This document shows positions 10,501 through 18,164 of a stretch of 64,000 bases of DNA, piece by piece. The position numbers and the translations under genes were made by a program. The DNA comes from Mucilaginibacter sp. (GTDB taxonomy: Bacteria > Bacteroidota > Bacteroidia > Sphingobacteriales > Sphingobacteriaceae). The notes below the pieces were generated by a model. It was not told the origin of the DNA. It ran no database searches and saw nothing but the letters and a program-made list of their open reading frames with translations. The stretch covers positions 1 through 64,000 of the forward strand of contig NZ_JAQBOW010000078.1 of the NCBI RefSeq assembly GCF_028287845.1, given 5' to 3'. The first letter of the stretch is position 1. Every line of letters begins with the position of its first letter.

Positions 10501-11175
10501 AGCATTAACCACAGAGGTATTACCTACTGCTATTTCCTGCGTTTTATAACCTATATATGTAAAAACTAAAACACTTCCATCACCCGGAACAATTAGTGAA
10601 TATTTTCCATCTATATCTGTAGCTGTACCTTTATTGGTGCCTTTAATTAATACGTTAACTCCCGGCAAAGTAGATCCGTCTGTCTTTGATGTTACTTTTC
10701 CTGTAATCGCACGTTCTACAACATTTATTGATGTGATGGGTATTGCTTTATCTGAAGTTGGCTTTTCATCCTTTTTTAGAATAATATAGCCGCTATTATC
10801 ATTTACGGTATATTTTATATTTAATTTTATAAACAATGCATTTAAGATAACACCCAGTTTCTCCTGGTTGGCACTAAGAGTAACTTTAGTATTAAGTGGT
10901 ATCATACTAGAGCTGTAAACAAATTTTACATCCGCCTTATTCTTTATATTACTTAACGCCTCGTTTAGCGTAACATCTTTTACATTAATTGATAATCTTT
11001 TATCTAAAATCTGTGCATAATCAGGATTTGCGAAAGCTATACCCGATAGCATGGTCAGCGCAATAATTTGTAAAACTGATATTTGCATAAGCTTTATAAA
11101 AAAGTCCTTTTTCCTTTTCCTACATTTTTGCATATATTTGTTAAATTTTGTTGATTTTATGATTGAATGAGACAA
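7564..11175 (-). CDS. SusC/RagA-family TonB-dependent transporter with STN signalling domain
   Basis: A 1203-residue outer membrane transporter. Order of domains: long N-terminus with signal segment (about 1-50; the true start may be the internal MQKCRKRKK), STN domain (about 58-115, LSINVKDVTLNEALSNI), carboxypeptidase-regulatory-like beta-sandwich (about 155-230, ITGKVTSKTDGSTLPGVNVL), TonB plug (about 240-370, with the SusC-typical VTVLKGAAAAALYGSRAANG region) and a 22-strand barrel ending in ...FGFNLRASF. The STN domain is the part that contacts a FecR-type anti-sigma factor, and the fecR and sigma genes lie just upstream. Together with susD it imports a large ligand, most likely peptides. 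The gene starts 150 bases after fecR. Confidence 0.95.
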   Translation of the reverse strand: MSHSIIKSTKFNKYMQKCRKRKKDFFIKLMQISVLQIIALTMLSGIAFANPDYAQILDKRLSINVKDVTLNEALSNIKNKADVKFVYSSSMIPLNTKVTLSANQEKLGVILNALFIKLNIKYTVNDNSGYIILKKDEKPTSDKAIPITSINVVERAITGKVTSKTDGSTLPGVNVLIKGTNKGTATDIDGKYSLIVPGDGSVLVFTYIGYKTQEIAVGNTSVVNAQLVDDSKSLSEVVVTAAGIKREKSSLGYSVTTVNADKLAQKSEADPLRALEGKVAGVNVASSGGTAGGATNITIRGNSSLNGNNQPLFVVDGIPFDNSSFANVGTTSVGAAAVTNRAYDIDPNNILSMTVLKGAAAAALYGSRAANGAIIITTKSGKKQSRKGTEITYSTSYAVENVSGLPDYQTSYGQGTNNDYRQGVYASWGQPFPGVSSMLPTRATIPQQLTRTFSSAVFPQFYQADGTTPIQIPYKSYAQSNVKDFFQTGNLFENALSISSGSEKGNFTAGISRSSNTGVVPNNNISRTSINLGGNAKLENKFYVSGSINYVQTDQTTPPIGGSGSIMSALMYTPTSYDLTHNPYENPIDGSNVYDYTGVNNPYWSVKHSVSTSNVDRYYGNLVIGFDPLPWLNIQNSAGFNGYTDRRIDVRGKGAASYAPGSITVDNIYRQELDNTLLVTATKALSQNWSLKWILGNNINQRLTSRTAFYGDGIIVADLNTITNTSSITPIQLTNNRNFIEQRFYAFFTDMTFDYKNYLSINLVGRNDISSTLPVNNRTYYYGGANGSFVFSKALKIPDNVLNFGKIRAGYTRVGNEATPYQTAEFYLINSPTGGIGTPFTANGKTFNTVTQTDLLTNNNLKPEFITEMELGTEMQFFDNRIGLDFTYYNKKSTSQIFEVTAAPSTGYTSQILNLGKSTNSGIEVGLNLVPIRTNGGFNWDISTNFTRNRNIINNLGGYQQFVYGGSVHIVGQPYGQIYGTGYARDDAGNILIDPSTGKPLTSPAQKAIGNPNPDFILGITNNFSFKSFSLSVLFDWKKGGALYSSTVGNMLARGVTKDTQNREYQIVSPGVLGNVNTLKPLLDANGKEIPNNVGMSYEDYFYQGGLGPGGVAEGSVFDATVFRLREVSLAYQVPKSVLTKTPFGAVSISISGRNLWYYAPNFPKYTNFDPEVSSNGVGNSQGYDNLVVPTTRRFGFNLRASF

Positions 11176-11232
11176 AAAAATCCCTTACCCAACAATGGGT
11201 TATTCGTAAGAGAATTAAGGGGGCATTATACT

Positions 11233-11257
11233 GCAGAGATGGATTCAGCATCTCTGC
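11233..11257. terminator. hairpin between fecR and susC
   Basis: A 9-bp perfect stem (GCAGAGATG with CATCTCTGC) around a 7-base loop, in the 154-base gap between fecR and susC. It could be a partial terminator or attenuator that separates expression of regulator and transporter. The T run follows it only on the + strand, which weakens the reading as a leftward terminator. Confidence 0.45.
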
Positions 11258-11313
11258 TTTTTAATTTAGTGAGTTCTTGTTTAAATCATAGGCAATTATC
11301 TTAGTTAATTATT

Positions 11314-11341
11314 TTAGTTAGTTAGTTAGTTAGTTAGTTAG
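11314..11341. repeat. tandem tetranucleotide repeat (TTAG)x7 at the 3' end of fecR
   Basis: Seven uninterrupted TTAG units. They encode the last residues (LTN) and the stop of fecR and continue into the untranslated region. On the coding strand the unit reads CTAA, which meets a TAA in every frame within 12 bases. Confidence 0.95.
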
Positions 11342-12301
11342 TATACTTTTATCCTTTAATAATATAACGCTTCCGTTTATTTCGCAATCAATATTAAGCG
11401 CCTCGCTTATCATTTTCATTGTATTTTTCAATGATTGATCTGTAAAATCAGCAGTAATTAGATTATTGTATATTTTAGAATCTTTTACAGTAATGGATAT
11501 ACCAAACTTCTTTTCAATTCGCTTTAAAACATTTCCTATCCTTACATCATTAAACAACATATCGTATTCTGTCCCTTTTGTAAGTGCCGTAACATCAAAA
11601 ACAGGTTTTACTACTTTAGTAATAACATTTTTTAATGGTGAGTATACTGCCTTTTGATAAGGATGCAAAGTAATTGTAGTGTTTTTTGAACTTAAAAAAA
11701 CGCGCCCTGTTAAAACATTCACCTCTATTTTATTATTTGCATGCCTGATATTAAAGCTTGTACCTAAAACGCGGGTAGTTAAGCTGCCGCAATGAATAAT
11801 AAAGGGATGTGCTGCATCTTTAGCTACCTCAAAAAGCGCTTCACCTTCCAGGCTAACAGTTCTTACAGCCCCTTTAAACTTTACTGGGTAATCTAATTTA
11901 CTATCCCCCTTTAACCAAATAATAGTTCCATCTGAAAGTATTTTTTTGGTAATATGGCCCGATGAATTTTTAATTGAAGCATATTGTTCAATATTGAACA
12001 CATCCTTAAGCTTGGCCCGAAAAACAACTACAAAAACACCAAATAAAATAATACAGGAAGCAACCTTTAAAAAAGGATACATACGTATTATCAATGCAGG
12101 GCTTTTTTTTACAGGCTTTATATGTTCGATTAATCGCTTGTATGTTTCTCTTTTAGAGTTGTTCCGTTCTGACTTCGGAAGATTATCAAATGCTGTAGAA
12201 TCAGTCAGATGGTCAAGCATCATCTCAACTTTGCTTTTTTCCTCAAAATCTAGTTGATCTTTTAGATACTGATCAATTAATTTATCAAACTTTTCCTGCA
12301 T
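11330..12301 (-). CDS. FecR-family anti-sigma factor
   Basis: A 323-residue inner-membrane regulator. The cytoplasmic N-terminus (MQEKFDKLIDQYLKDQLDF, about 1-75) would hold the sigma factor; one membrane helix lies at about 78-96 (FLKVASCIILFGVFVVVF); the periplasmic FecR domain (about 115-210, SSGHITKKILSDGTIIWLKG, then LEGEALFEVAKDAAHPFIIHCG) and a C-terminal DUF4974-like domain (about 245-320) follow. The C-terminal domain contacts the STN domain of the adjacent SusC. The gene lies 169 bases after the sigma gene on the same strand. The extreme C-terminus is encoded in a TTAG microsatellite. Confidence 0.93.
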   Translation of the reverse strand: MQEKFDKLIDQYLKDQLDFEEKSKVEMMLDHLTDSTAFDNLPKSERNNSKRETYKRLIEHIKPVKKSPALIIRMYPFLKVASCIILFGVFVVVFRAKLKDVFNIEQYASIKNSSGHITKKILSDGTIIWLKGDSKLDYPVKFKGAVRTVSLEGEALFEVAKDAAHPFIIHCGSLTTRVLGTSFNIRHANNKIEVNVLTGRVFLSSKNTTITLHPYQKAVYSPLKNVITKVVKPVFDVTALTKGTEYDMLFNDVRIGNVLKRIEKKFGISITVKDSKIYNNLITADFTDQSLKNTMKMISEALNIDCEINGSVILLKDKSILTN

Positions 12302-12470
12302 TTATTACAACAATATATATGGTTATATATGTAAGTCAATTAACAAGGTCGATACACCTAGTCATTTATCTGATTTTTTTAAAAAAAACTCATTAAATGA
12401 TCTATAATTGCAAATAAAGCACCAATAAAATATTAGTATAGCACTAAAACAGCGAAAATAGTGTGACTAA

Positions 12471-12893
12471 CTACAAAAAAAAACCACTTAAAGTTGACCT
12501 TAGTTGCTTTAATGCCTTGGTAAGATGATTTTCTACCGTTTTATGAGAGATATTTAACAGATCGGCTATGTTTTTTATAGATTGGTGCTCATTTCTGCTC
12601 AATCTATAAACTTGCTGGCATTTATCAGATAATTTTGAAACTTCACTTTCAATCAAATCTTCTAAATCTACCAGGTGCATATTTTCTTCGTTTGAATTAT
12701 CATATAATGATCTTTCAAATAAAATATAACTCGCAGCATATTTTCTTTTTACTCCTTCGGACCGGATATAATTTAAAACTTGAAATTTAACAGCTGAAAG
12801 CAAATAAGCTTTTAGTGAATTTGTGATAGACAAGTCCTCACGTTTGTTCCATAATGAAAGAAATGTTTCCTGAACTATTTCTTCACAAATCAT
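12471..12893 (-). CDS. ECF RNA polymerase sigma factor, FecI-like (start probably further upstream)
   Basis: An ECF (group 4) sigma factor. From the first ATG the frame gives 140 residues, beginning in the middle of region 2 (MICEEIVQETFLSLWNKRED) and ending with region 4 (SIKNIADLLNISHKTVENHL), a typical helix-turn-helix. Family members are about 185-195 residues. The same frame stays open upstream to 13043 and encodes the missing first helices (see the next entry), so the real protein is probably about 185-190 residues. It should direct transcription of the susC-susD-peptidase operon downstream, released when FecR senses a loaded SusC. Confidence 0.88.
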   Translation of the reverse strand: MICEEIVQETFLSLWNKREDLSITNSLKAYLLSAVKFQVLNYIRSEGVKRKYAASYILFERSLYDNSNEENMHLVDLEDLIESEVSKLSDKCQQVYRLSRNEHQSIKNIADLLNISHKTVENHLTKALKQLRSTLSGFFL

Positions 12894-13043
12894 TTTATTT
12901 CTTAAAATATTGTAGGCATAACTATAAAGAATTGACCAATTGAGTTGATATATTTGCTCAAAAGCAGATATATCTCCCTCTTTTAAACAAGCGAGAACAC
13001 TTTCTTCGTTATATTTAGAATATTTTTTAATATTAATATAATT
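12894..13043 (-). other. in-frame N-terminal extension of the sigma factor without ATG, GTG or TTG start
   Basis: Read in the frame of the sigma gene, this stretch encodes residues such as NEESVLACLKEGDISAFEQI and YQLNWSILYSYAYNILRNK, which is exactly what precedes the CEEIVQETF motif in FecI-like sigma factors. The in-frame stop is TAA at 13046-13044. No ATG, GTG or TTG lies between that stop and 12893; the only candidates near the expected start are ATT codons at 13037 and 13031. Either a rare ATT start is used, or one base is wrong or mutated. Confidence 0.7.
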
Positions 13044-13302
13044 TTAAGATCACCTAATCGTAAAATTAAAACTTTTATTTATAAAAAACGTATTATTATC
13101 TTAATAATAATGAAATATATTCACCAAAATGGCGTTTTTAGCATCAAAAAAATTAAATTAATTGCCTATATTGAAATTTAACCTAAAAAATTAAATAAAA
13201 TCAGACCTTTTTTTCCAAAAAATCAATTAGTTTTTGAAAATAAAGCAATTTACTGCCTTTTGCTTTTTTTTCTGTAGAATTAATGTGCGGGTTGCTCCCA
13301 CC

Positions 13303-13383
13303 ATGGGGCTTAACAAAGAAAACAACGCTGATCCAACAAATACAGAGCTTCTAGATACGATAGTGCAGCATCAATTTAATTAG
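13303..13383 (+). CDS. possible 26-residue small ORF
   Basis: An open frame MGLNKENNADPTNTELLDTI ending in HQFN. No recognisable family, no clear ribosome binding site, and it ends 20 bases before the hairpin at 13404. Base composition is less AT-rich than around it, which is why I list it. It may be a remnant of a larger gene. Confidence 0.2.
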   Translation: MGLNKENNADPTNTELLDTIVQHQFN

Positions 13384-13403
13384 ATTCTATTATAAAGAAA
13401 CTA

Positions 13404-13453
13404 AACAAGAATGCAAGGTCAAATAAATAATTATCTGGCCTTGCATTCTTGTT
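13404..13453 (-). terminator. hairpin terminator after the fasciclin-domain gene
   Basis: Two 17-base arms (AACAAGAATGCAAGGTC at 13404-13420 and GGCCTTGCATTCTTGTT at 13437-13453) pair with one G-T wobble around a 16-base loop. It lies 70 bases downstream of the fasciclin gene. A weak T-rich tail follows in the leftward direction. Confidence 0.7.
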
Positions 13454-13521
13454 AAAACCATCCAAAAAACATCAAAATGGCATCAGGAATTCGAATCGTA
13501 TTCCTCTCTTTTCCGTTGGAT

Positions 13522-14103
13522 CTATTTGCCCGTCATCAAAATGCTATTGATACCATTTATAATACCATTTGTGCCAACCAGATCATACAAAATCACTTCG
13601 GCAGTATTTCCGGCAGCATTGGTAACCTGTAACGTACTTTTAGGGCTTACGGCCAACGTTAATGTTTGGCCATTCAGCGTAGTTAGGGTTGCCTTCCCTT
13701 TACCTGCTGTGAGTGCTTTAATTATATCAGCTTTAGCATAACGCCCGGTAACTATATGGCTTTTTAACAACATAGTAAGCTTTGCTGTATCCTTGGTTAA
13801 ACTATCTAAACGCCCAACCGGAAGGTTGCTGAATGCAATATTATTTGGTGCAAATATGGTATAAGGCCCACCTGCTTTTAAAACAGGTTCAAGATTGGCT
13901 GCCTTTATAAGCTGTGCTGCTGTTGAATAATTGGCATTACTTGATAAAGCATTAATTACATCGCCGGTAGGCTGTACAGGGGGAGTTATAGCAGGTGTTA
14001 CTTTTTTTGAAGTGTCTGGTATTTGAGCAAATACATGATTTGCAGTTACACTTATCAGAGCTGATAAGCCTATCATTACAATTAACTTTTTCATGTTATT
14101 CAT
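13522..14103 (-). CDS. fasciclin (FAS1) domain secreted protein
   Basis: A 193-residue exported protein with a signal peptide (MKKLIVMIGLSALISVTANH from the ATG at 14094, the likelier start than MNN at 14103) and one FAS1 domain at about 48-190. The H1/H2 boxes of the family are visible: GGPYTIFAPNNIAFSNLP and the C-terminal NGIINGINSILM in place of the usual NGxIHxIDxVL. FAS1 modules mediate adhesion or carbohydrate binding at the cell surface. It stands alone with its own terminator. Confidence 0.9.
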   Translation of the reverse strand: MNNMKKLIVMIGLSALISVTANHVFAQIPDTSKKVTPAITPPVQPTGDVINALSSNANYSTAAQLIKAANLEPVLKAGGPYTIFAPNNIAFSNLPVGRLDSLTKDTAKLTMLLKSHIVTGRYAKADIIKALTAGKGKATLTTLNGQTLTLAVSPKSTLQVTNAAGNTAEVILYDLVGTNGIINGINSILMTGK

Positions 14104-14296
14104 TATTTAGTTTAACTTATTATTTAGTAGCACTTTCCCTATATCGCTTACTTTTAAATGAATATCCATGAATATATATTTAAATAACTTAAACAAGTTT
14201 CAATTGTTTTTACATATTGGTTTTTACGTAACTATTTATAGTAAGCAACTTTAATTCATGCATTTACGTAAAAAAAATACATAACATTTTTGTTAC

Positions 14297-15436
14297 ATGA
14301 AGGCATATTTATTATTCTTTTTATTAGTAACATTAACGTACCGGGGTTATTCACAATCATGTGCGACCCCTATTGTTATTGATTTTTCAAAAACTGCTGA
14401 CACCGCAGTAACTATCTCCGGGAACCGAAACGGAAATTGCTGTTCAGGATCAAACTGTATAAGTTTTACTGTTAAAGTTAATCCATCCACAAGCCTGATC
14501 AATTTTAATAGTAACCAACTAGCCGCGTCCGGCAATTATACCGTTAATTGCGGGCCATTAACTCCTATCGGAACGCCGGTTTGTATAAGCGGGTTAAGTA
14601 CCATTCAAATATCATTTTGTAAACCCGGCAATAATTATATAGATTATACAATTACTGCTATAAAGGGGGCTTCAACATCGGGTAATATTAAATTAAGGCA
14701 GGGGTGTACCGGTACAATGAGCGTTGCGGGTTTATTGCCGCTTGCTGTTACATGGACATCCATCTATCCGGGTACAACCGGCACCTATAACTCCTATTTA
14801 AGCCAAACATCCGGGACCAGTGTCAATGTTACTCCCGCGGTAGGGGCTCCCGCGTATATAGATTATAAAGTGACCGGAAGTGTAAGTGCAAATTGCCCCG
14901 GAATGGAAAATGATACCGTCAGGGTTTATACTTTTTCGCCGCTTGCTATTAATATAATGCCATCTAACCCGCTAATTTGCCCGGGAACCGCGACCACATT
15001 AACGGCAACACCAAACGGCGGAAATTCACCCTATACTTATTCCTGGAGTACCGGTGAAACCACCCCATCAATAAATGTTAGTATAGCAGGCAACCACACC
15101 GTCTCTGTGAATGACCAAATAACCAATTGTGGGCCGGTTATTACACAAACGACGGTAAGTATAATTATGACGGTAGCGCCAACTGCATCTACGGCAGCCA
15201 TTTGTTCAGGCAATACAACAACACTTACTGCAACAGCTCCCGGTGGCCCGTACCAGTGGTATAATGCCACTGCCGGTGGCATTATATTGTCTGCAAATTC
15301 AACTTATTTAACTCCTGTATTATCTACTACTACTACTTATTATTTACAAACAACCAATAGCGGTTGCATCAGCTCAAGAACACCCATAACAGTAACTGTT
15401 AATCCGAACCCATCAAAACCTAATATTACTCCTTAA
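14297..15436 (+). CDS. Ig-like/PKD-type surface protein, probably 3'-truncated
   Basis: A 379-residue exported protein and the only rightward gene in the first 43 kb. A signal peptide (MKAYLLFFLLVTLTYRGYSQ) precedes a cysteine-rich domain (about 21-215; Cys pairs near NCCSGSNC) and two Ig-like modules of the Bacteroidota adhesin kind (about 225-285, YSWSTGETTPSINVSIAGNH; about 290-372, GGPYQWYNATAGG). Such proteins normally carry many repeats and end in a type IX secretion sorting domain; this one stops after NPNPSKPNITP with no sorting domain, 22 bases before the end of the convergent gene. I infer that a longer gene has lost its 3' part. Function beyond adhesion cannot be told. Confidence 0.75.
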   Translation: MKAYLLFFLLVTLTYRGYSQSCATPIVIDFSKTADTAVTISGNRNGNCCSGSNCISFTVKVNPSTSLINFNSNQLAASGNYTVNCGPLTPIGTPVCISGLSTIQISFCKPGNNYIDYTITAIKGASTSGNIKLRQGCTGTMSVAGLLPLAVTWTSIYPGTTGTYNSYLSQTSGTSVNVTPAVGAPAYIDYKVTGSVSANCPGMENDTVRVYTFSPLAINIMPSNPLICPGTATTLTATPNGGNSPYTYSWSTGETTPSINVSIAGNHTVSVNDQITNCGPVITQTTVSIIMTVAPTASTAAICSGNTTTLTATAPGGPYQWYNATAGGIILSANSTYLTPVLSTTTTYYLQTTNSGCISSRTPITVTVNPNPSKPNITP

Positions 15437-15461
15437 TAATCTTATTACTTAAGTAAGATTA
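15437..15461. terminator. short hairpin between convergent genes
   Basis: An 8-bp stem (TAATCTTA with TAAGATTA) and 9-base loop between the Ig-like gene and the convergent barrel gene; it overlaps the stop codon of the latter. Probably a weak bidirectional terminator. Confidence 0.4.
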
Positions 15462-18050
15462 AAATCTAAACCCGGCCGCTAAATAAAGCAAGTTACCATC
15501 GGGTGATGGGGCGTGGCCCAAAACCGCAGACAATATAAATTTACTATAAGGCGTAATAAACAAACCGCCACCATAAGCATCATGTATGGTACTTGATGTT
15601 TCGCCGGGAAGCCAGACACGGCCGGCATCATTATAACCAATCAGTCCCAGCGTTCCCGGGAACAAGTAAGCATTAAATTTAAATAGTTTTAACCTAAACT
15701 CAAGGTCATTAAATACCATTTGCCTGCCAATAAAACGGCTTGTATGGTATCCTTGTAAACTAAACGGACCACCCAGGTTCATCATTTGAAAAAATTCGCC
15801 ATTGCCAGTAAACGCACCGGCACCCATACGATCAGCAATTACAAATACAGAATCTTTGCCGGGATTTAAATAAAAACTAAATGTAGAAAGTATCTGTTCG
15901 TTGGTGTGCCCACTTAAATTAATACCGGTTAAACCGGTAATTTTGGTATTCCAATACACACCCTTTGTGGGATATGTTTTGCTGTCGCGGGTATCATATT
16001 CAGCGCCAAAAACCATACCGCCATATGTTTTAGTTGCAAATAAATTATCGCCGGGGTGAAGCTGGTTGTACTCATTAAAAAAATGATCGGTATTATTATC
16101 AGCTTTACTGGTGTAATACTGACCAATTAATCCTTCACTTATGCGCCATTTTTCGCTTTGCTGGTAAAGCCGTACATCTGCTATAATATAATCATACCTG
16201 TTACGGTAATAATTAAATGTTTTTGCTCCCTGGTTTACAAAAACAGATTCATTACCAAAACCAAAAAAGCTATTAACATTACGTGGCCCCCGGGATAGTA
16301 TATTTATAGCCAGACCATTTTTATTGATAATGTTTTTAAAATCGCCTAAATAAGTAAATATGAATGATTTTTTAGATAAAGTATATCCTACAGAAAAATC
16401 CTGCTTGTAAATGTAAGGATCATCTCGAAAACTATGTTTTTCAATAACATAGCCCACTTGTAGCCTTACCCCGTCTTCTGTATTATAACCTAAGCCGGCT
16501 TTGGGCGATGACCGGTTGTATTTAAAACTCTCTTTATCATATTTATTAACGTTGGTATCTTTGGATGTAGCTATCCTGGCATATTTATCAGAAGGCAAAG
16601 TGTTTTTCTCATCAGACCGGTCATAGATGAATAGTTTATTTCGATCATTCAGCGAACTATCCACTACAAATTTATCCTCATCATTACCACCAATCATTCT
16701 TACGGTTATTGGCGATGCTATATTACCTGTTACCTGAAATACATCTTTCCCGCCCATCCCATACAGCCTTATTTCTTTAGTAACCTCCGGATCAAATGTA
16801 CGCTGATAAAAGACCTTTCCTAAGCTATCATCCTTTTTGATTTTATAAATGGTTACATTAATCTTTCCATCCTTTTGTTGATCAACCGCAAACTGTTCTC
16901 TTTTATCAGAACCAGGAACGTCAACATTTTTGGCTAAGAACCGATAATATTCCAAGGCGTTCTCTTTAATATTATTGCGCCGTGCTATAAGTTTTTCTGT
17001 GGTTTTTTTACCTACAAGCGTATATATGCCTGCAGGCATTAATTTTACAGCGCTCGCAAGCAATTCATCAGTCAATTTACTTTGCACATATGCGATTTGC
17101 TCTTCCCAATCCTGCTCATTTAACTCATTCAGAAAGTACAAATCGAAAAAACGCGCATTGTGATTCCATTTACCAATATGTTTAATTTTATCGCCAAAGG
17201 GTTGCAGCTGCGGATTACTGCCGGCTGCAAACCAGGGCAAAATTCCTGATGTGGTATAAAAAACCTTATCCCTGTCCTGCGGAATTGGTTTGTACAAATT
17301 CCCCTTAACGGTATCATCTTCTTTTTCCCAGCGCCATTGTTCGCCGTGCCTGTCCCAATCGCCAATTATCATATCCAGCAACCGGGCGCGCAGCAATAGT
17401 TTTTGGTCGGTTTTGTTATCATTATCCTCCAGTAATTTATCCTGTATCTTATCAGTTTTAGATGCTTTTTTACCATCCATTGGCTCCATATCTTCAAACA
17501 GGTAAACCTGGTTGGCAAATCCTTTACGGTATTCTCCTAACGCCGGATCATCGGGTACATAAACTATTTGCGGGTTGGCATGCGGTATTCCCAAAGCTTC
17601 GGCCAATGGCGGTACAATTAATGCCGAATATGGATTTGACGTAGAAACTTCATCCTGTACAACGTCTTTTTTTATGGTATGTCTTTCGTCTTTAGGTAAC
17701 GCTTTTTCAGGATATTTTTGAACAGAGCGCAAAGCATATTTATGACCCGAAGTATCTTGTAAATGCAAAGAGCGCGTTTGGTTACCCCCGCCTAACTCAG
17801 TTATAGTTAAGCCGCCCTTTTCTTTTCCCAGGTAAAACACTTTCATGTTAACCGGCAATGCCCAAAGCTTACGGTAATTTTCGCCAAAAAATAACCTGCG
17901 CTGCGGGGTTACATGATCATATTTGGCATGGGGGGCCGCTTTAATGCTGTCGTTACTATTTTGTTGTGCTAAAACAGTTGTGAAGGTTACAGTTAAAAAT
18001 CCTGAAAGAATAAAAGGAATACAGTTTTTATAAGGTATGTTTAAAAGCAT
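15459..18050 (-). CDS. outer membrane barrel protein with N-terminal kinase-like domain
   Basis: An 863-residue protein: signal peptide (1-29, TTVLAQQ), a soluble domain at about 50-400, and a C-terminal BamA/TamA-type (surface antigen) barrel at about 480-863 that ends in an aromatic (LLYLAAGFRF). The soluble domain has a glycine-rich start (GGGNQTRSLHLQD, about 88-99), a conserved basic segment (YALRSVQKYP, 105-114), a helix-rich middle (VPPLAEALGIPHANP), then GDWDRHGEQWRW (230-241) and PQDRDKVF (257-264). This order recalls atypical kinases of the HipA/PI4K/Fam20/CotH kind, whose catalytic and metal-binding Asp residues lie in DRH and D-x-D motifs. The same domain occurs in the 1205-residue neighbour. 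Kinase activity is an inference only. It starts 114 bases after the GAF-type gene. Confidence 0.82.
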   Translation of the reverse strand: MLLNIPYKNCIPFILSGFLTVTFTTVLAQQNSNDSIKAAPHAKYDHVTPQRRLFFGENYRKLWALPVNMKVFYLGKEKGGLTITELGGGNQTRSLHLQDTSGHKYALRSVQKYPEKALPKDERHTIKKDVVQDEVSTSNPYSALIVPPLAEALGIPHANPQIVYVPDDPALGEYRKGFANQVYLFEDMEPMDGKKASKTDKIQDKLLEDNDNKTDQKLLLRARLLDMIIGDWDRHGEQWRWEKEDDTVKGNLYKPIPQDRDKVFYTTSGILPWFAAGSNPQLQPFGDKIKHIGKWNHNARFFDLYFLNELNEQDWEEQIAYVQSKLTDELLASAVKLMPAGIYTLVGKKTTEKLIARRNNIKENALEYYRFLAKNVDVPGSDKREQFAVDQQKDGKINVTIYKIKKDDSLGKVFYQRTFDPEVTKEIRLYGMGGKDVFQVTGNIASPITVRMIGGNDEDKFVVDSSLNDRNKLFIYDRSDEKNTLPSDKYARIATSKDTNVNKYDKESFKYNRSSPKAGLGYNTEDGVRLQVGYVIEKHSFRDDPYIYKQDFSVGYTLSKKSFIFTYLGDFKNIINKNGLAINILSRGPRNVNSFFGFGNESVFVNQGAKTFNYYRNRYDYIIADVRLYQQSEKWRISEGLIGQYYTSKADNNTDHFFNEYNQLHPGDNLFATKTYGGMVFGAEYDTRDSKTYPTKGVYWNTKITGLTGINLSGHTNEQILSTFSFYLNPGKDSVFVIADRMGAGAFTGNGEFFQMMNLGGPFSLQGYHTSRFIGRQMVFNDLEFRLKLFKFNAYLFPGTLGLIGYNDAGRVWLPGETSSTIHDAYGGGLFITPYSKFILSAVLGHAPSPDGNLLYLAAGFRF

Positions 18051-18164
18051 GGGCTATGTATAAAGGCTATGTATAAGTATCTTAAACATAACACCATTGT
18101 ACATAAATTGTTAGCAATGCTATATTAATAAAGGGTTTAGCAATTGAAATTCTTAACCGGAAAG

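Larger units (their letters stand above)
13044..13521. other. intergenic, AT-rich, with small ORF and hairpin
   Basis: Apart from the low-confidence small ORF at 13303 and the hairpin at 13404-13453, which have their own entries, I see only AT-rich sequence. The promoter of the sigma gene should lie near 13050-13130 but no clear consensus is visible. Confidence 0.5.

Noticed and set aside
11314..11341. Possible CRISPR or phase-variation repeat
   Set aside because: A simple 4-base tandem repeat without spacers; in all frames the stop is kept, so it cannot switch the gene on and off.
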